Below the pieces are notes generated by a model. It worked only from the letters and a program-made list of their open reading frames with translations. It made no database searches and had not been told where the DNA came from. DNA of 23,799 nucleotides from a virus, in IMG/VR virus record IMGVR_UViG_3300023294_001163, positions 1 to 23,799 of that record; one strand, written 5' to 3'. Position numbers and translations under genes: made by a program. The first letter of the stretch is position 1; each line of letters starts with the position of its first letter. Shown here one piece after another: positions 13,334 through 21,546 of this stretch.

Positions 13334-13859
13334 TATTGAATTTATTCAACTGATAAACCTAGGGTTATATAGAACTCATTTAGATTCTTTTGATTTAGAC
13401 TATTGGGTTAATAACATATACGAATATAAAAAAAACAACCCCATATCCGTTTTAAATAGTAATAGGGGAGGGTGGCAATCTAATCAAAACTTAGATACTA
13501 TTTCCAAATTTTTTCCTTTATGTAAAATAATTTTAGATGCTATGTATCTTATATCTCCAAACCCCGCAAGAATTATAACTTCCATGTGGGCTAATATATC
13601 CCTTTTTACTAATTATAACGCACCCCACCATCATGCTTCTGATGAATATCCTTACACCCGATATTCAGGGGTTATTTATTTAAAAGTCCCTCCAAACAGT
13701 GGAGATATTGTTTTTAACACTGCTCTTAACAATAGTTTAGGGCATCCTATATCTCCTAAGGAAAGGGATATACTTTTCTTTCCTTCTGCTTTAGCTCATT
13801 ATGTAGAACCTAATTTAAGTCAAGAAGGTAGAATTTCAATAGCATTCAATTTTAATTAA
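13314..13859 (+). CDS. 2-oxoglutarate/Fe(II) oxygenase of the 2OG-FeII_Oxy_5 type
   Basis: The 181-residue protein follows the layout of the phage/proteobacterial 2OG-FeII_Oxy_5 family. The iron site begins in NAPHHHASDEYPYTRYSGVI, then come a P-x-x-SGDIVF strand and the distal histidine in SALAHYVEPN, with the 2-oxoglutarate arginine in GRISIAFNFN. It is unlike the 6266-6844 oxygenase in sequence layout. Its substrate is unknown; it could hydroxylate a sugar intermediate or a phage protein. It sits between fcl and gmd, two genes of one pathway normally found side by side, so it may have inserted there. The start shown overlaps fcl by 20 bases; no better start is visible. Confidence 0.85.
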   Translation: MKQQENNIEFIQLINLGLYRTHLDSFDLDYWVNNIYEYKKNNPISVLNSNRGGWQSNQNLDTISKFFPLCKIILDAMYLISPNPARIITSMWANISLFTNYNAPHHHASDEYPYTRYSGVIYLKVPPNSGDIVFNTALNNSLGHPISPKERDILFFPSALAHYVEPNLSQEGRISIAFNFN

Positions 13860-13862
13860 AAT

Positions 13863-14840
13863 ATGAATAAAAAAGTAGCACTTATAAGTGGAATCTCTGG
13901 CCAAGATGGGTCATATTTAGCCGAATTTTTATTAGAAAAAGGTTATGAAGTATGGGGAACAATAAAACGCAATTCCGTAGCTGAAAACCAAACATCACGT
14001 TTAGATAAAATCTACCCACTACTAGAAGGTAAATTAGTATATGCGGATTTAACTGATATAGCCTCCCTAATTTCAGTTATACAACAATCACAACCCGACG
14101 AGATTTACAATTTAGCGGCGCAATCACACGTTAGAATATCATTTGACCAACCTATATACACATCACAAGCAACAGGCATTGGAACGTTGAATTTACTTGA
14201 AGCTATACGTTTAACTAAACCTGATGTTAGAATGTATCAAGCATCAAGTAGTGAGATGTTTGGAAATAATATTGATACAGATAGATTCCAACGAGAAACC
14301 ACCCCCCTATCCCCTGTTTCACCTTATGGGTGTGCTAAAGTATATTCATACAACATTTGTAACAACTATAAAAACTCTTATGGTATGTTTATCTCAAATG
14401 GTATTTTATTTAACCACGAATCACCCAGAAGAGGAACTAACTTTGTAACAAATAAAGTAGTTAAGGGTGCTGTAATGATTTCAAAAGGATTAAAGGATAA
14501 CTTAGCATTAGGTAATATGGAAGCTACCCGTGACTGGGGACACGCAAAAGATTATGTTAAAGCTATGTGGATGATCTTACAACTAGACCAACCTGACAAC
14601 TTTGTATGCTCTACAGGTGTATCACATTCAGTAAAAGATTTAGTTGCTTACACATTTGGTAAATTAGATTTAGATTGGAAACAACACATTAAACAAGACC
14701 CTAAATTCTTACGCCCTGAAGAACTAGAAGACTTAAAAGGTGATAGTACAAAATTACGTACTGCTACAGGATGGGAACCAGAGTATACATTTGAGACAAT
14801 GATTGATGAGATGATTGAATATTGGATGAAAACACTATGA
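13863..14840 (+). CDS. gmd: GDP-mannose 4,6-dehydratase
   Basis: The 325-residue enzyme has the GMD nucleotide loop SGISGQDGSYLAEFL and the NADP-binding R-x-S region KRNSVAENQTSRLD. The central SSSEMFG and catalytic YGCAK (Tyr155 and Lys159) are present, as are FNHESPRRG and DWGHAKDYVKAMW, which are diagnostic for this family. It converts GDP-D-mannose to GDP-4-keto-6-deoxy-D-mannose, the substrate of Fcl (12431-13333) and a branch point for other 6-deoxy sugars. It is a little shorter than bacterial GMD (about 370), with the missing part mostly in the C-terminal domain. Its TGA overlaps the next ATG. Confidence 0.95.
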   Translation: MNKKVALISGISGQDGSYLAEFLLEKGYEVWGTIKRNSVAENQTSRLDKIYPLLEGKLVYADLTDIASLISVIQQSQPDEIYNLAAQSHVRISFDQPIYTSQATGIGTLNLLEAIRLTKPDVRMYQASSSEMFGNNIDTDRFQRETTPLSPVSPYGCAKVYSYNICNNYKNSYGMFISNGILFNHESPRRGTNFVTNKVVKGAVMISKGLKDNLALGNMEATRDWGHAKDYVKAMWMILQLDQPDNFVCSTGVSHSVKDLVAYTFGKLDLDWKQHIKQDPKFLRPEELEDLKGDSTKLRTATGWEPEYTFETMIDEMIEYWMKTL

Positions 14841-15655
14841 TATTAAAAATAAAACATTTCGATGAAGCTGTTTTTAGAGGTAAAATGGAACACCTTAAAG
14901 ATGTTCCATTCACTCTATTTGTAGACGACATCCCAAAAGTTCAAGAAGATTTAAGTGAAGTAAATGTTTTAGTATTACAAGAACCAAACGAATACTTCGG
15001 TTTACATGATTGGGCAATAACAAATAAACACTACTTCTCCGTTATATTAACATGGGACGATAAGGTTTTAAACAATTGCGATAACGCAATGTTTTTACCT
15101 TTCGGGCATACTTGGTTTAGAAAAGAAGAATACGAAAAAACATATGATAAAAAATTTCAAGTATCCCATTTAGCAGGTGCTTTAAATAAAACATATGGGC
15201 ATTCACTTAGACACGAATTAACAGCTAGAGAAAACGAATTAAAATCACCAACTAATTTTTATAAAACATATGGAAGTAGATTCTATATTGATGATGCTAG
15301 AAAGGGTAAAGTTGAAGTATTTGGAGGAAGTGAATTTGGGGTTGCGATTGAAAACACTAATCATAGAGGGTATTTTACAGAAAAAATCCTAGATTTATTC
15401 TTACTTAAAACAATTCCAATATATTGGGGTTGTTCAAATATTGGTGATTTCTTTAATCCTTATGGAATTTTTGAATGTAGTAATGTAGATGATATAACTT
15501 ACACTATTAATAGTTTAGATAAAACTACTTATGAAAATCATAGAGAAGCTATAGAAGAAAATTATCAAACAGCATTAAAATATGTTGATTATGAACAAAA
15601 CATAGTTGACACTATAACTAAATTATTTACTGAAAATGGGATACTGGCCTTATAA
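14837..15655 (+). CDS. GT10-type glycosyltransferase, probable alpha-fucosyltransferase
   Basis: The protein has 272 residues from the ATG at 14837, which overlaps the gmd stop (ATGA). A TTG at 14822 in the same frame is a less likely start. The C-terminal half holds the GT10 donor-binding signature: FGVAIENTNHRGYF, TEKILDLFL and TIPIYWGCSNIGDFF (about residues 170-217). In characterised GT10 enzymes this region binds GDP-fucose. With gmd and fcl immediately upstream, fucose transfer is the natural inference, though other GDP sugars are possible. The N-terminal half is poorly conserved, as usual for acceptor domains. It overlaps the next gene by 20 bases. Confidence 0.85.
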   Translation: MILKIKHFDEAVFRGKMEHLKDVPFTLFVDDIPKVQEDLSEVNVLVLQEPNEYFGLHDWAITNKHYFSVILTWDDKVLNNCDNAMFLPFGHTWFRKEEYEKTYDKKFQVSHLAGALNKTYGHSLRHELTARENELKSPTNFYKTYGSRFYIDDARKGKVEVFGGSEFGVAIENTNHRGYFTEKILDLFLLKTIPIYWGCSNIGDFFNPYGIFECSNVDDITYTINSLDKTTYENHREAIEENYQTALKYVDYEQNIVDTITKLFTENGILAL

Positions 15656-16160
15656 TAAATTATTTGAACAATATAAAAATGATTGTACAGTGTTCTTTGA
15701 AACAGGAACCCACATGGGAGATTCAGTACAAGATGCTCTAGATTTAGGGTTTGAACGTATAATATCAATTGAAATAGATGAAAGATTTTATGAGCATTGT
15801 ATGTCTCGTTTTTCTCTACTTGATGTTTGGGATAAAGTAAAGTTATTTTTAGGTTCAACTGAAGACAATATTGAAAAGTTAACCCAAGAATGGGTTAATG
15901 GAAAATGTATGTTTTGGATAGATGCCCATGAAGGTGGAATTAACGCATCCAGTCCCTTTAAGTTAGAAATCGAAGCCATAATGAAACATGAACGAAACGA
16001 CCATGTTATAATAATAGACGATGTTCATAGGGCCTACATTGGAGAAAGTGGTATAGAATGGATTAAAGAAACCTTGGCTATCCACAATCCCCTTTATACA
16101 TTTACAAAAACGAACGTCCACCCAAATACAGGTGGACAATTTATAGCATATATTCCATGA
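15636..16160 (+). CDS. SAM-dependent methyltransferase-like protein
   Basis: The 174-residue protein has a Rossmann methyltransferase core. Motif I is TVFFETGTHMGDSV (about residues 17-30), the acidic end of strand 2 is RIISIEIDERFYEHC, the post-I strand KVKLFLGSTEDNI precedes the helix, and strand 4 is KCMFWIDAHEG. A later VIIIDDVHRAYIG is like strand 5 of small sugar-island methyltransferases. It probably modifies a glycan or small molecule; the target is unknown. The protein is short and lacks an obvious acceptor domain. It overlaps both neighbours (20 bases upstream, ATGA downstream). Confidence 0.75.
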   Translation: MGYWPYNKLFEQYKNDCTVFFETGTHMGDSVQDALDLGFERIISIEIDERFYEHCMSRFSLLDVWDKVKLFLGSTEDNIEKLTQEWVNGKCMFWIDAHEGGINASSPFKLEIEAIMKHERNDHVIIIDDVHRAYIGESGIEWIKETLAIHNPLYTFTKTNVHPNTGGQFIAYIP

Positions 16161-17467
16161 AAGAAATTTTAGATCAAGTAGGAGAGTTTGTTAGAGCAAA
16201 GGAAACTAAATGGGAAGCAGGTAAGGATTTAGTCCAATATGCTGGTCCTTATATTAACGAGGAAGAATATAAAGCTGTAGTTAGAACTATGCTTGAAGGT
16301 TGGCTCGTGTTAGGTAAAGAAGGAGGGGCGTTTGAAAGAAAGTTCCCAAAAAAATTAGGTAAAAAATTAGGTGTATTAGTAAATAGTGGTTCAAGTGCTA
16401 ATCTACTTATGATGCTAGCTCTAACCTCTAAACGTGGCTTAAACTTACCTAAAGGAACTAAAGTAATTACTCCCATAGCTGGATTTCCAGCCACACTTTC
16501 CCCCGCAATTCAAGTAGGTTTTGAGCCTATATTTGTTGATATTGAATTAGAAACATTAAATTTAGACTTAGACCAAGTTGAAAAAGCATGCCAAGAGAAT
16601 CCTGATGTTAAAATTATTACATTCGCACACGTATTAGGTAACCCACCCAATATGGATAGGTTAATGGAAATCGTAGAAAAATACAATTTAATTCTATTAG
16701 AAGATTGTTGCGATGGTTTAGGAACAACTTACGATGGTAAATTATTAGGTTCATTTGGCAAAATGTCCACATGCTCATTCTACCCAGCCCACCACATTAC
16801 TATGGGTGAAGGTGGATTTGTAGCTTGTAATGATTTAGATACCGAAAGAATATTAAGAAGTTTTAGAGATTGGGGTAGAGGTTGTTATTGTGCTGGACAG
16901 GCTAATGCCTTAAGAAATGGAAGTTGTGGGTGTAGATTTAATAATTGGATGCCTAGTTTGCCTGAAGAAATATTTGATCATAAATACATTTATGAAGAAA
17001 TTGGGTATAATTTAAAACCCACCGAACTTCAAGCCGCAATGGGTAACGCCCAATTAAATAAATTAGATGAAATTGGGGTTCTACGTAGGCGTAACCATGC
17101 TGCGGTAGTAGATATATTTAAACCCTATACCGATAAATTTATACTACCTAAAGCCCAGGACAAATCCAACCCTGATTGGTTCGCTGCCGCCTTTACAGTA
17201 AAAGACGGAGCAGGGTTTACAAGAACAGAATTTTGCGAATATTTAGAGGATAATTTAATCCAAACACGCCCTTATTTTGCCGGTAATATTATGTTACAAC
17301 CAGCATACTCTCATTTGATAGATGCCGAAAGAGTAATTAATGATTTTCCTGTAGCAAGAAAAGTAACAACTGATACCTTTTTCTTAGGGTGTAGTCCGGT
17401 TATTACATTAGAACAAATAGATTATATTAAAATAATAGTAGATAAATTTTTCACAGATGAGCAGTAA
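16157..17467 (+). CDS. DegT/RfbH-type 4-keto-6-deoxyhexose 3-dehydratase (E1-like)
   Basis: The 436-residue PLP protein of the DegT/DnrJ/EryC1 fold reads SFYPAHHITMGEGG at the catalytic site. His212 replaces the aminotransferase lysine that would form the internal aldimine. This change marks the 3-dehydratases such as CDP-sugar E1 (RfbH/DdhC) and ColD. Downstream, a cysteine group (CYC at about 241-243 and CGC at about 256-258, within RDWGRGC...GSCGCRFNNW) matches the Fe-S region of E1 rather than ColD. The later HKYIYEEIGYNLKPTELQAAMG is the E1-like tail. It would remove the 3-OH of a 4-keto-6-deoxy sugar nucleotide. No CDP-glucose enzymes are visible in this window; gmd makes the GDP version of the substrate class. 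Confidence 0.88.
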   Translation: MKEILDQVGEFVRAKETKWEAGKDLVQYAGPYINEEEYKAVVRTMLEGWLVLGKEGGAFERKFPKKLGKKLGVLVNSGSSANLLMMLALTSKRGLNLPKGTKVITPIAGFPATLSPAIQVGFEPIFVDIELETLNLDLDQVEKACQENPDVKIITFAHVLGNPPNMDRLMEIVEKYNLILLEDCCDGLGTTYDGKLLGSFGKMSTCSFYPAHHITMGEGGFVACNDLDTERILRSFRDWGRGCYCAGQANALRNGSCGCRFNNWMPSLPEEIFDHKYIYEEIGYNLKPTELQAAMGNAQLNKLDEIGVLRRRNHAAVVDIFKPYTDKFILPKAQDKSNPDWFAAAFTVKDGAGFTRTEFCEYLEDNLIQTRPYFAGNIMLQPAYSHLIDAERVINDFPVARKVTTDTFFLGCSPVITLEQIDYIKIIVDKFFTDEQ

Positions 17468-17585
17468 ATTTTTTTCAAGTCGTAGTGATAACCCACCTCC
17501 AAAATCTAATACAAAAAACTCTACTTCTAGTAGAACTAATGTTAAAAAACAAAATAACGTAAAAAAGAGTGGCCGTGGGAAATAA
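17457..17585 (+). CDS. Possible 42-residue basic, Ser/Asn/Lys-rich protein
   Basis: The reading frame opens with ATG overlapping the end of the RfbH-type gene by 11 bases and runs through the otherwise empty 100-base gap into the methyltransferase start. It begins MSSKFFSSRSDNPPPK and ends KKSGRGK. It is low in complexity, like a disordered tail. It may be a real small gene, or just an open frame before a methyltransferase whose true start is the GTG at 17569. Confidence 0.35.
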   Translation: MSSKFFSSRSDNPPPKSNTKNSTSSRTNVKKQNNVKKSGRGK

Positions 17586-18297
17586 ACTTAAAAGTACTAA
17601 CAAGTACACAAAAATGCAAAAAAAATACTATGAAGAAGCGGCTGCAACCGGTGATGGTGTAACCGTGGATAATGTAGTAGGATCTTTTGACCAGCATAAT
17701 AAATGGTGGGATTACAATCTTTTGTTTATTAGGTTAGGTGATACTGATTATTCTAGTTTTAAGGTATTGGATTTTGCTTGTGGTCCCGGCCGTAACTTAG
17801 TTAAATATCGAGATAAATTTGGGCAAATTGATGGTGTAGACATTGGTAAAAATAATATAAAAAATGCTAAAGCATATCTTAAGAAAGAAGGAATAACTAA
17901 TTCTGAATTATTTGTATGTAATGGTATAGATTTAGATGTTATTAAAGATGAGAGTTATGACCTAATAATTAGTACTGTTGCTTTACAACATATTAGTGTT
18001 TGGGATATTAGAATGAACTATTTTAAAGAATTTCATAGAATTTTAAAACCTGGTGGTGTAATTTGCATTCAAATGGGATTTGGCTCACCATCCCCTTCCA
18101 CAGTATTTTATCATGAAAATTACTATGATGCCCCTGGTACTAATAGAGCATTTGATACTAGTATTGAACACCCAAACCAACTAAAAAAGGATTTAAATAA
18201 TGCTGGCTTTCCTTGGTTTAATTATTTAATTGGCCCAACAGGGCCAGGTGATGTACATCCCTATTGGATTTATTTTAACGCGCAAAAATCAAAATAA
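17569..18297 (+). CDS. Class I SAM-dependent methyltransferase
   Basis: The 242-residue protein (if begun at the GTG 17569) has a clear methyltransferase core. Motif I is KVLDFACGPGRNLVKY, followed by the second-strand acidic residue in QIDGVDIGKNNI, YDLIISTVALQHI (motif II region) and LKPGGVICIQM (motif III). It resembles Methyltransf_11/25 enzymes, which methylate small molecules or sugars. The start is uncertain: GTG codons at 17569 and 17575 and an ATG at 17614 are in frame, and the ATG would remove the first 15 residues without touching the core. The gene is followed directly by the NAD epimerase gene (TAATG). Confidence 0.85.
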   Translation: MAVGNKLKSTNKYTKMQKKYYEEAAATGDGVTVDNVVGSFDQHNKWWDYNLLFIRLGDTDYSSFKVLDFACGPGRNLVKYRDKFGQIDGVDIGKNNIKNAKAYLKKEGITNSELFVCNGIDLDVIKDESYDLIISTVALQHISVWDIRMNYFKEFHRILKPGGVICIQMGFGSPSPSTVFYHENYYDAPGTNRAFDTSIEHPNQLKKDLNNAGFPWFNYLIGPTGPGDVHPYWIYFNAQKSK

Positions 18298-19253
18298 TGA
18301 ACAAAAAAATAGTATACGTAACAGGATGTTTTGGTTTTATAGGTAGTCACGTAACTCGAGCGTGTTTAGCTAAGGGTTGGTATGTTTATGGTGTTGATAA
18401 AATGACTTATGCTTATCATAAACCTTCATATGATGAATTTAAGGAACACCCCCATTTTTCATTTGAGCAAACGGATATAAACGATTTAAAATTTTTATAT
18501 GAATGTGATTATGTAATTAACACGGCCGCTGAAACTCACGTTGGAAATTCAATAGTTAAAAGTGATGAATTTGTAAAATCTAATATAAATGGTGTTCATA
18601 ATTTACTTGAACTTCTTAAAAATTATAGAGGAGAAGGCAAAAACAAACCTATACTATTACATTTTTCAACAGATGAAGTATATGGAGACATTACAGAAGG
18701 GGAACATATCGAAACTGACATGCTTAAACCTTCAAACCCATACTCCGCTACCAAAGCAGCGGCAGACCAATTAATTACAGCTTGGGGTAGAACACATAAC
18801 TTACCTTATGTAATACTACGCCCAACTAACAATTATGGTATAGGACAATATGTTGAAAAACTTATTCCAAAAACTATTAAGTATCTTACATTAGATAAAA
18901 AAATACCATTACATAACGAAGGAACCCCCATACGTAACTGGCTACACTCTAAAGATACAGCAAAAGCCGTAATTACAATTATTGAATCAGGTGTTAAAAA
19001 TGAAATTTACAACATTTGCGGGGGATATGAGCAATCTAACTTGGCTACTGTATCTAAAATTATTAAATTATACTATGGAGATTCTAAAAAGCTGTATAGT
19101 TATTTAGACTTATCATATTCAAGACAAGGTCAAGATATTAGATATGCCCTAAATGATAATAAATTAAGAGCATTAGGGTGGGAACCTAAATCTAAATTTG
19201 ATGATGAACTCCCACAAATAGTAAAATATTATAACAAAAACTTTATATGGTAA
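18297..19253 (+). CDS. NAD-dependent sugar-nucleotide epimerase/dehydratase, RmlB-like
   Basis: The 318-residue extended short-chain dehydrogenase shows the nucleotide loop VTGCFGFIGSHVTRACL, the AAETHVGNSI block typical of dTDP-glucose 4,6-dehydratases, HFSTDEVYGD with the catalytic Thr-Asp-Glu triad, and YSATK (Tyr149 and Lys153). RPTNNYGIGQY and GTPIRNWLH also match RmlB-like enzymes. RmlB would give dTDP-4-keto-6-deoxyglucose, but no RmlA is seen here, so the substrate nucleotide is open. It could equally supply the 4-keto-6-deoxy intermediate of the nearby RfbH-type 3-dehydratase. It overlaps the next gene by seven bases. Confidence 0.88.
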   Translation: MNKKIVYVTGCFGFIGSHVTRACLAKGWYVYGVDKMTYAYHKPSYDEFKEHPHFSFEQTDINDLKFLYECDYVINTAAETHVGNSIVKSDEFVKSNINGVHNLLELLKNYRGEGKNKPILLHFSTDEVYGDITEGEHIETDMLKPSNPYSATKAAADQLITAWGRTHNLPYVILRPTNNYGIGQYVEKLIPKTIKYLTLDKKIPLHNEGTPIRNWLHSKDTAKAVITIIESGVKNEIYNICGGYEQSNLATVSKIIKLYYGDSKKLYSYLDLSYSRQGQDIRYALNDNKLRALGWEPKSKFDDELPQIVKYYNKNFIW

Positions 19254-21004
19254 GGGTAGGTGATTATGTAGCTCAATTTTTAAAAAATAAAGGAGTTGAA
19301 CATATATTCCTGGTTACGGGGGGAGGATCTATGTTTCTTAATGATGGTATTTCTAAAGAACCATCTATTACACCTATATTTAACCATCATGAACAGGCTT
19401 CCACTATGGCTGCCGTCGCATATTCAAAAGTAAATAATAAAATAGGCGTTGTAATGCCTACTACGGGTTGTGGTGGTACCAATACAATTACAGGACTACT
19501 AGATGCTTGGCAAGATAGCAACAAATTACTAATCATCTCAGGCCAAGTAAATACAAAAGAGGTAACTTCATTAAAACCTGAATTAGGTTTAAGAAAATTA
19601 GGAGTTCAAGAAGCTAATATTACGGATATTGTTAAACCTATCACTAAGTGGAGTATAGTTGTAGATAATCCTAAAAAAATTAAATATTATATAGAAAAAG
19701 CATTTTATCTTATCTCTAATAAAAGACCAGGTCCTGTATGGTTAGATATTCCATTAGATGTTCAAGGATCTTTTATAGATCCTAACTCTTTAAAATCCTT
19801 TACCCCACCTATTACAAACATTATCCCCCCCGATATTTCAAATCTTTTAAAAAATTCACAAAGACCTGTAATTATAGCAGGGTATGGAATACATTTAGGA
19901 AATGCTCGTAAAGAATTTCAAGAATTTGTTGAAAAATATAAAATTCCTGTAACCTTTACTTATCTTTCTATTGATCTCCTCCCTAGTACCCATCCACAAT
20001 ATATTGGAAGGCTAGGAACTAAAGGAGATAGGGCAGGGAACTTTGCTGTACAAAATGCTGATTTAATTTTATCTATAGGTAGTAGTTTAAGTATTCCTGT
20101 TACAGGATTTAGGTATGACACATTTGCTAGAGAAGCAAAAATAGTAGCAATAGATGTAGACCCTTTAGAACATAAAAAACCCACAATTAAAATAGATGAA
20201 TTTATAGAATGTGATTCTAAGTTATTTTTAGAATCTAATATGTCTTTAGACTATGAATGTAATTTACAATGGTTAGAAAAATGTAATGAGTGGAGAAATA
20301 AATGGCCGGTTCATAACCCTAAAAATAAAAAATTAAACCTATATTCATTTACCAAAACACTATCAGATTCACTTGATAATACAGATTCTACCATAATCAC
20401 AGATGCGGGTTCAGCTTACTATGTATTATGTCAAGCTTTATTAATTAATCAAAATCGATTTATTACATCCGGGGCTCAAGCTGAAATGGGTTTTACCCTA
20501 CCAGCTTGTATAGGAGCTTCATTTGCTAACCCTAATAGTAATATAATAGGAGTAACAGGTGACGGTTCATTTCAGTTTAATATTCAAGAATTACAAACTA
20601 TAATACAATACAATCTCCCAATTAAGATATTTGTACTTAATAATGATGGTTATATGTCTATTAAGAATACTCAAGATAAATTTTTTGAGGGAAGATATTT
20701 TGGGGTAAATTCGGATTCAAATGTTTCTTTCCCCTCAACTAAAAAAATATCTAAAGCCTATGGTTTAGATTATTTTAAATTTTCATCTCTTAATAAATTA
20801 AAAGAAGATATAAATTCTGTCCTTAATAACCCTAATCCTACTATTTGTGAAATAATTTTACCTTCTAAAGAAGCAATATTACCTTCATCATCAGCAAAAG
20901 TAAATGAAGAAGGGAAAATGGTATCACAACCCTTGGAGAATATGTTTCCCTTTTTAAGTAAAAAAGAATTTAATAAAGAAATGATTGTTAAAAAATTAAA
21001 ATAA
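19247..21004 (+). CDS. Thiamine-diphosphate enzyme, acetolactate-synthase-like (YerE-like)
   Basis: The 585-residue protein has the three-domain layout of the acetohydroxyacid synthase/pyruvate-oxidase family. The catalytic Glu49 lies in IFNHHEQASTMAAVAY and the early loop reads VTGGGSMFLNDG. The central domain begins near residue 190. The diphosphate motif is GDGSFQFNIQELQT (GDG at 438-440) with VLNNDGY about 26 residues later. The GGGSMFLND loop, instead of the usual G-x-P-G, resembles YerE and related enzymes in sugar loci. YerE moves a two-carbon acetyl unit from pyruvate onto a 4-keto sugar nucleotide to make a branched sugar. Its neighbours support that role. A simple acetolactate or decarboxylase function remains possible. 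Confidence 0.85.
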   Translation: MVRVGDYVAQFLKNKGVEHIFLVTGGGSMFLNDGISKEPSITPIFNHHEQASTMAAVAYSKVNNKIGVVMPTTGCGGTNTITGLLDAWQDSNKLLIISGQVNTKEVTSLKPELGLRKLGVQEANITDIVKPITKWSIVVDNPKKIKYYIEKAFYLISNKRPGPVWLDIPLDVQGSFIDPNSLKSFTPPITNIIPPDISNLLKNSQRPVIIAGYGIHLGNARKEFQEFVEKYKIPVTFTYLSIDLLPSTHPQYIGRLGTKGDRAGNFAVQNADLILSIGSSLSIPVTGFRYDTFAREAKIVAIDVDPLEHKKPTIKIDEFIECDSKLFLESNMSLDYECNLQWLEKCNEWRNKWPVHNPKNKKLNLYSFTKTLSDSLDNTDSTIITDAGSAYYVLCQALLINQNRFITSGAQAEMGFTLPACIGASFANPNSNIIGVTGDGSFQFNIQELQTIIQYNLPIKIFVLNNDGYMSIKNTQDKFFEGRYFGVNSDSNVSFPSTKKISKAYGLDYFKFSSLNKLKEDINSVLNNPNPTICEIILPSKEAILPSSSAKVNEEGKMVSQPLENMFPFLSKKEFNKEMIVKKLK

Positions 21005-21009
21005 AAATT

Positions 21010-21546
21010 ATGAAAAAAGCACTAATATTAACTTGGGAAGGGTATAAAGATTATGAAGCTGTTTATCCTTACTATAGGTTAATTGAAGAAGGTTTTGAAG
21101 TAGATGTTATGTCTAATGTTATTGGAAAAGTTCAAGGGATTTTAGGTAGTTCAATTCCAAGCCATTACCTTACCAGCGACTTAGATGATCCTACATTATT
21201 TGAGGATTTCCTAAATGACTACGAAATATTAATTTTACCTGGAGGCGTAGTTTCATTAGAAAAACTAAGACTATGTAAATCATCAGTCAAATTTGTATCT
21301 GAATGGAATAAACTTAACAAAACAATAGGTAGTATATGTTCAGGAGCTCAAATGCTTATTTCTGCTAAAGTTGTAAAGGGAAGAGATATTACTGGGTACT
21401 ATAGTATGGAAGATGACATAATTAATGCTGGGGCTAATTTTATAGATGCTCCTGCGGTAACTGATGGAAATATTGTAAGTAGCCCACATTATAAATGGGT
21501 AGGGCACTGGATGAAGGAAGTTATTAATGTATATAATTCTAAGTAA
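21010..21546 (+). CDS. DJ-1/PfpI family protein
   Basis: The 178-residue protein has the DJ-1/PfpI fold, with first strand KKALILTWEGYKDYEA, then a middle strand ILILPGGVVSLEKLR, and the nucleophile elbow SICSGAQML with Cys110. HYKWVGHWMKEVINV closes the domain. Members include glyoxalase/deglycase-type enzymes, isonitrile hydratases and proteases, so the function here is not fixed. In a sugar island a role in removing reactive carbonyl or glycated products would fit, but this is inference. It lies five bases after the TPP enzyme and immediately before the cupin gene. Its short 3' spacing suggests one transcript. Confidence 0.85.
   Translation: MKKALILTWEGYKDYEAVYPYYRLIEEGFEVDVMSNVIGKVQGILGSSIPSHYLTSDLDDPTLFEDFLNDYEILILPGGVVSLEKLRLCKSSVKFVSEWNKLNKTIGSICSGAQMLISAKVVKGRDITGYYSMEDDIINAGANFIDAPAVTDGNIVSSPHYKWVGHWMKEVINVYNSK

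Noticed and set aside
14224-14448. Open frame in another phase inside gmd, and a similar one at 18589-18774 inside the RmlB-like gene
   Set aside because: Both lie wholly within strongly conserved genes and encode no recognisable protein.
16116-16137. GTCCACC/GGTGGAC 7-bp inverted repeat near the end of the 15636 gene
   Set aside because: It lies inside coding sequence, has no T-tract and is followed at once by the overlapping next gene; probably chance.
18231-18246. TGGCCC-AACA-GGGCCA hairpin near the end of the 17569 methyltransferase gene
   Set aside because: It codes a GP-x-GP segment of the protein, and no T-tract follows, so a terminator is unlikely.
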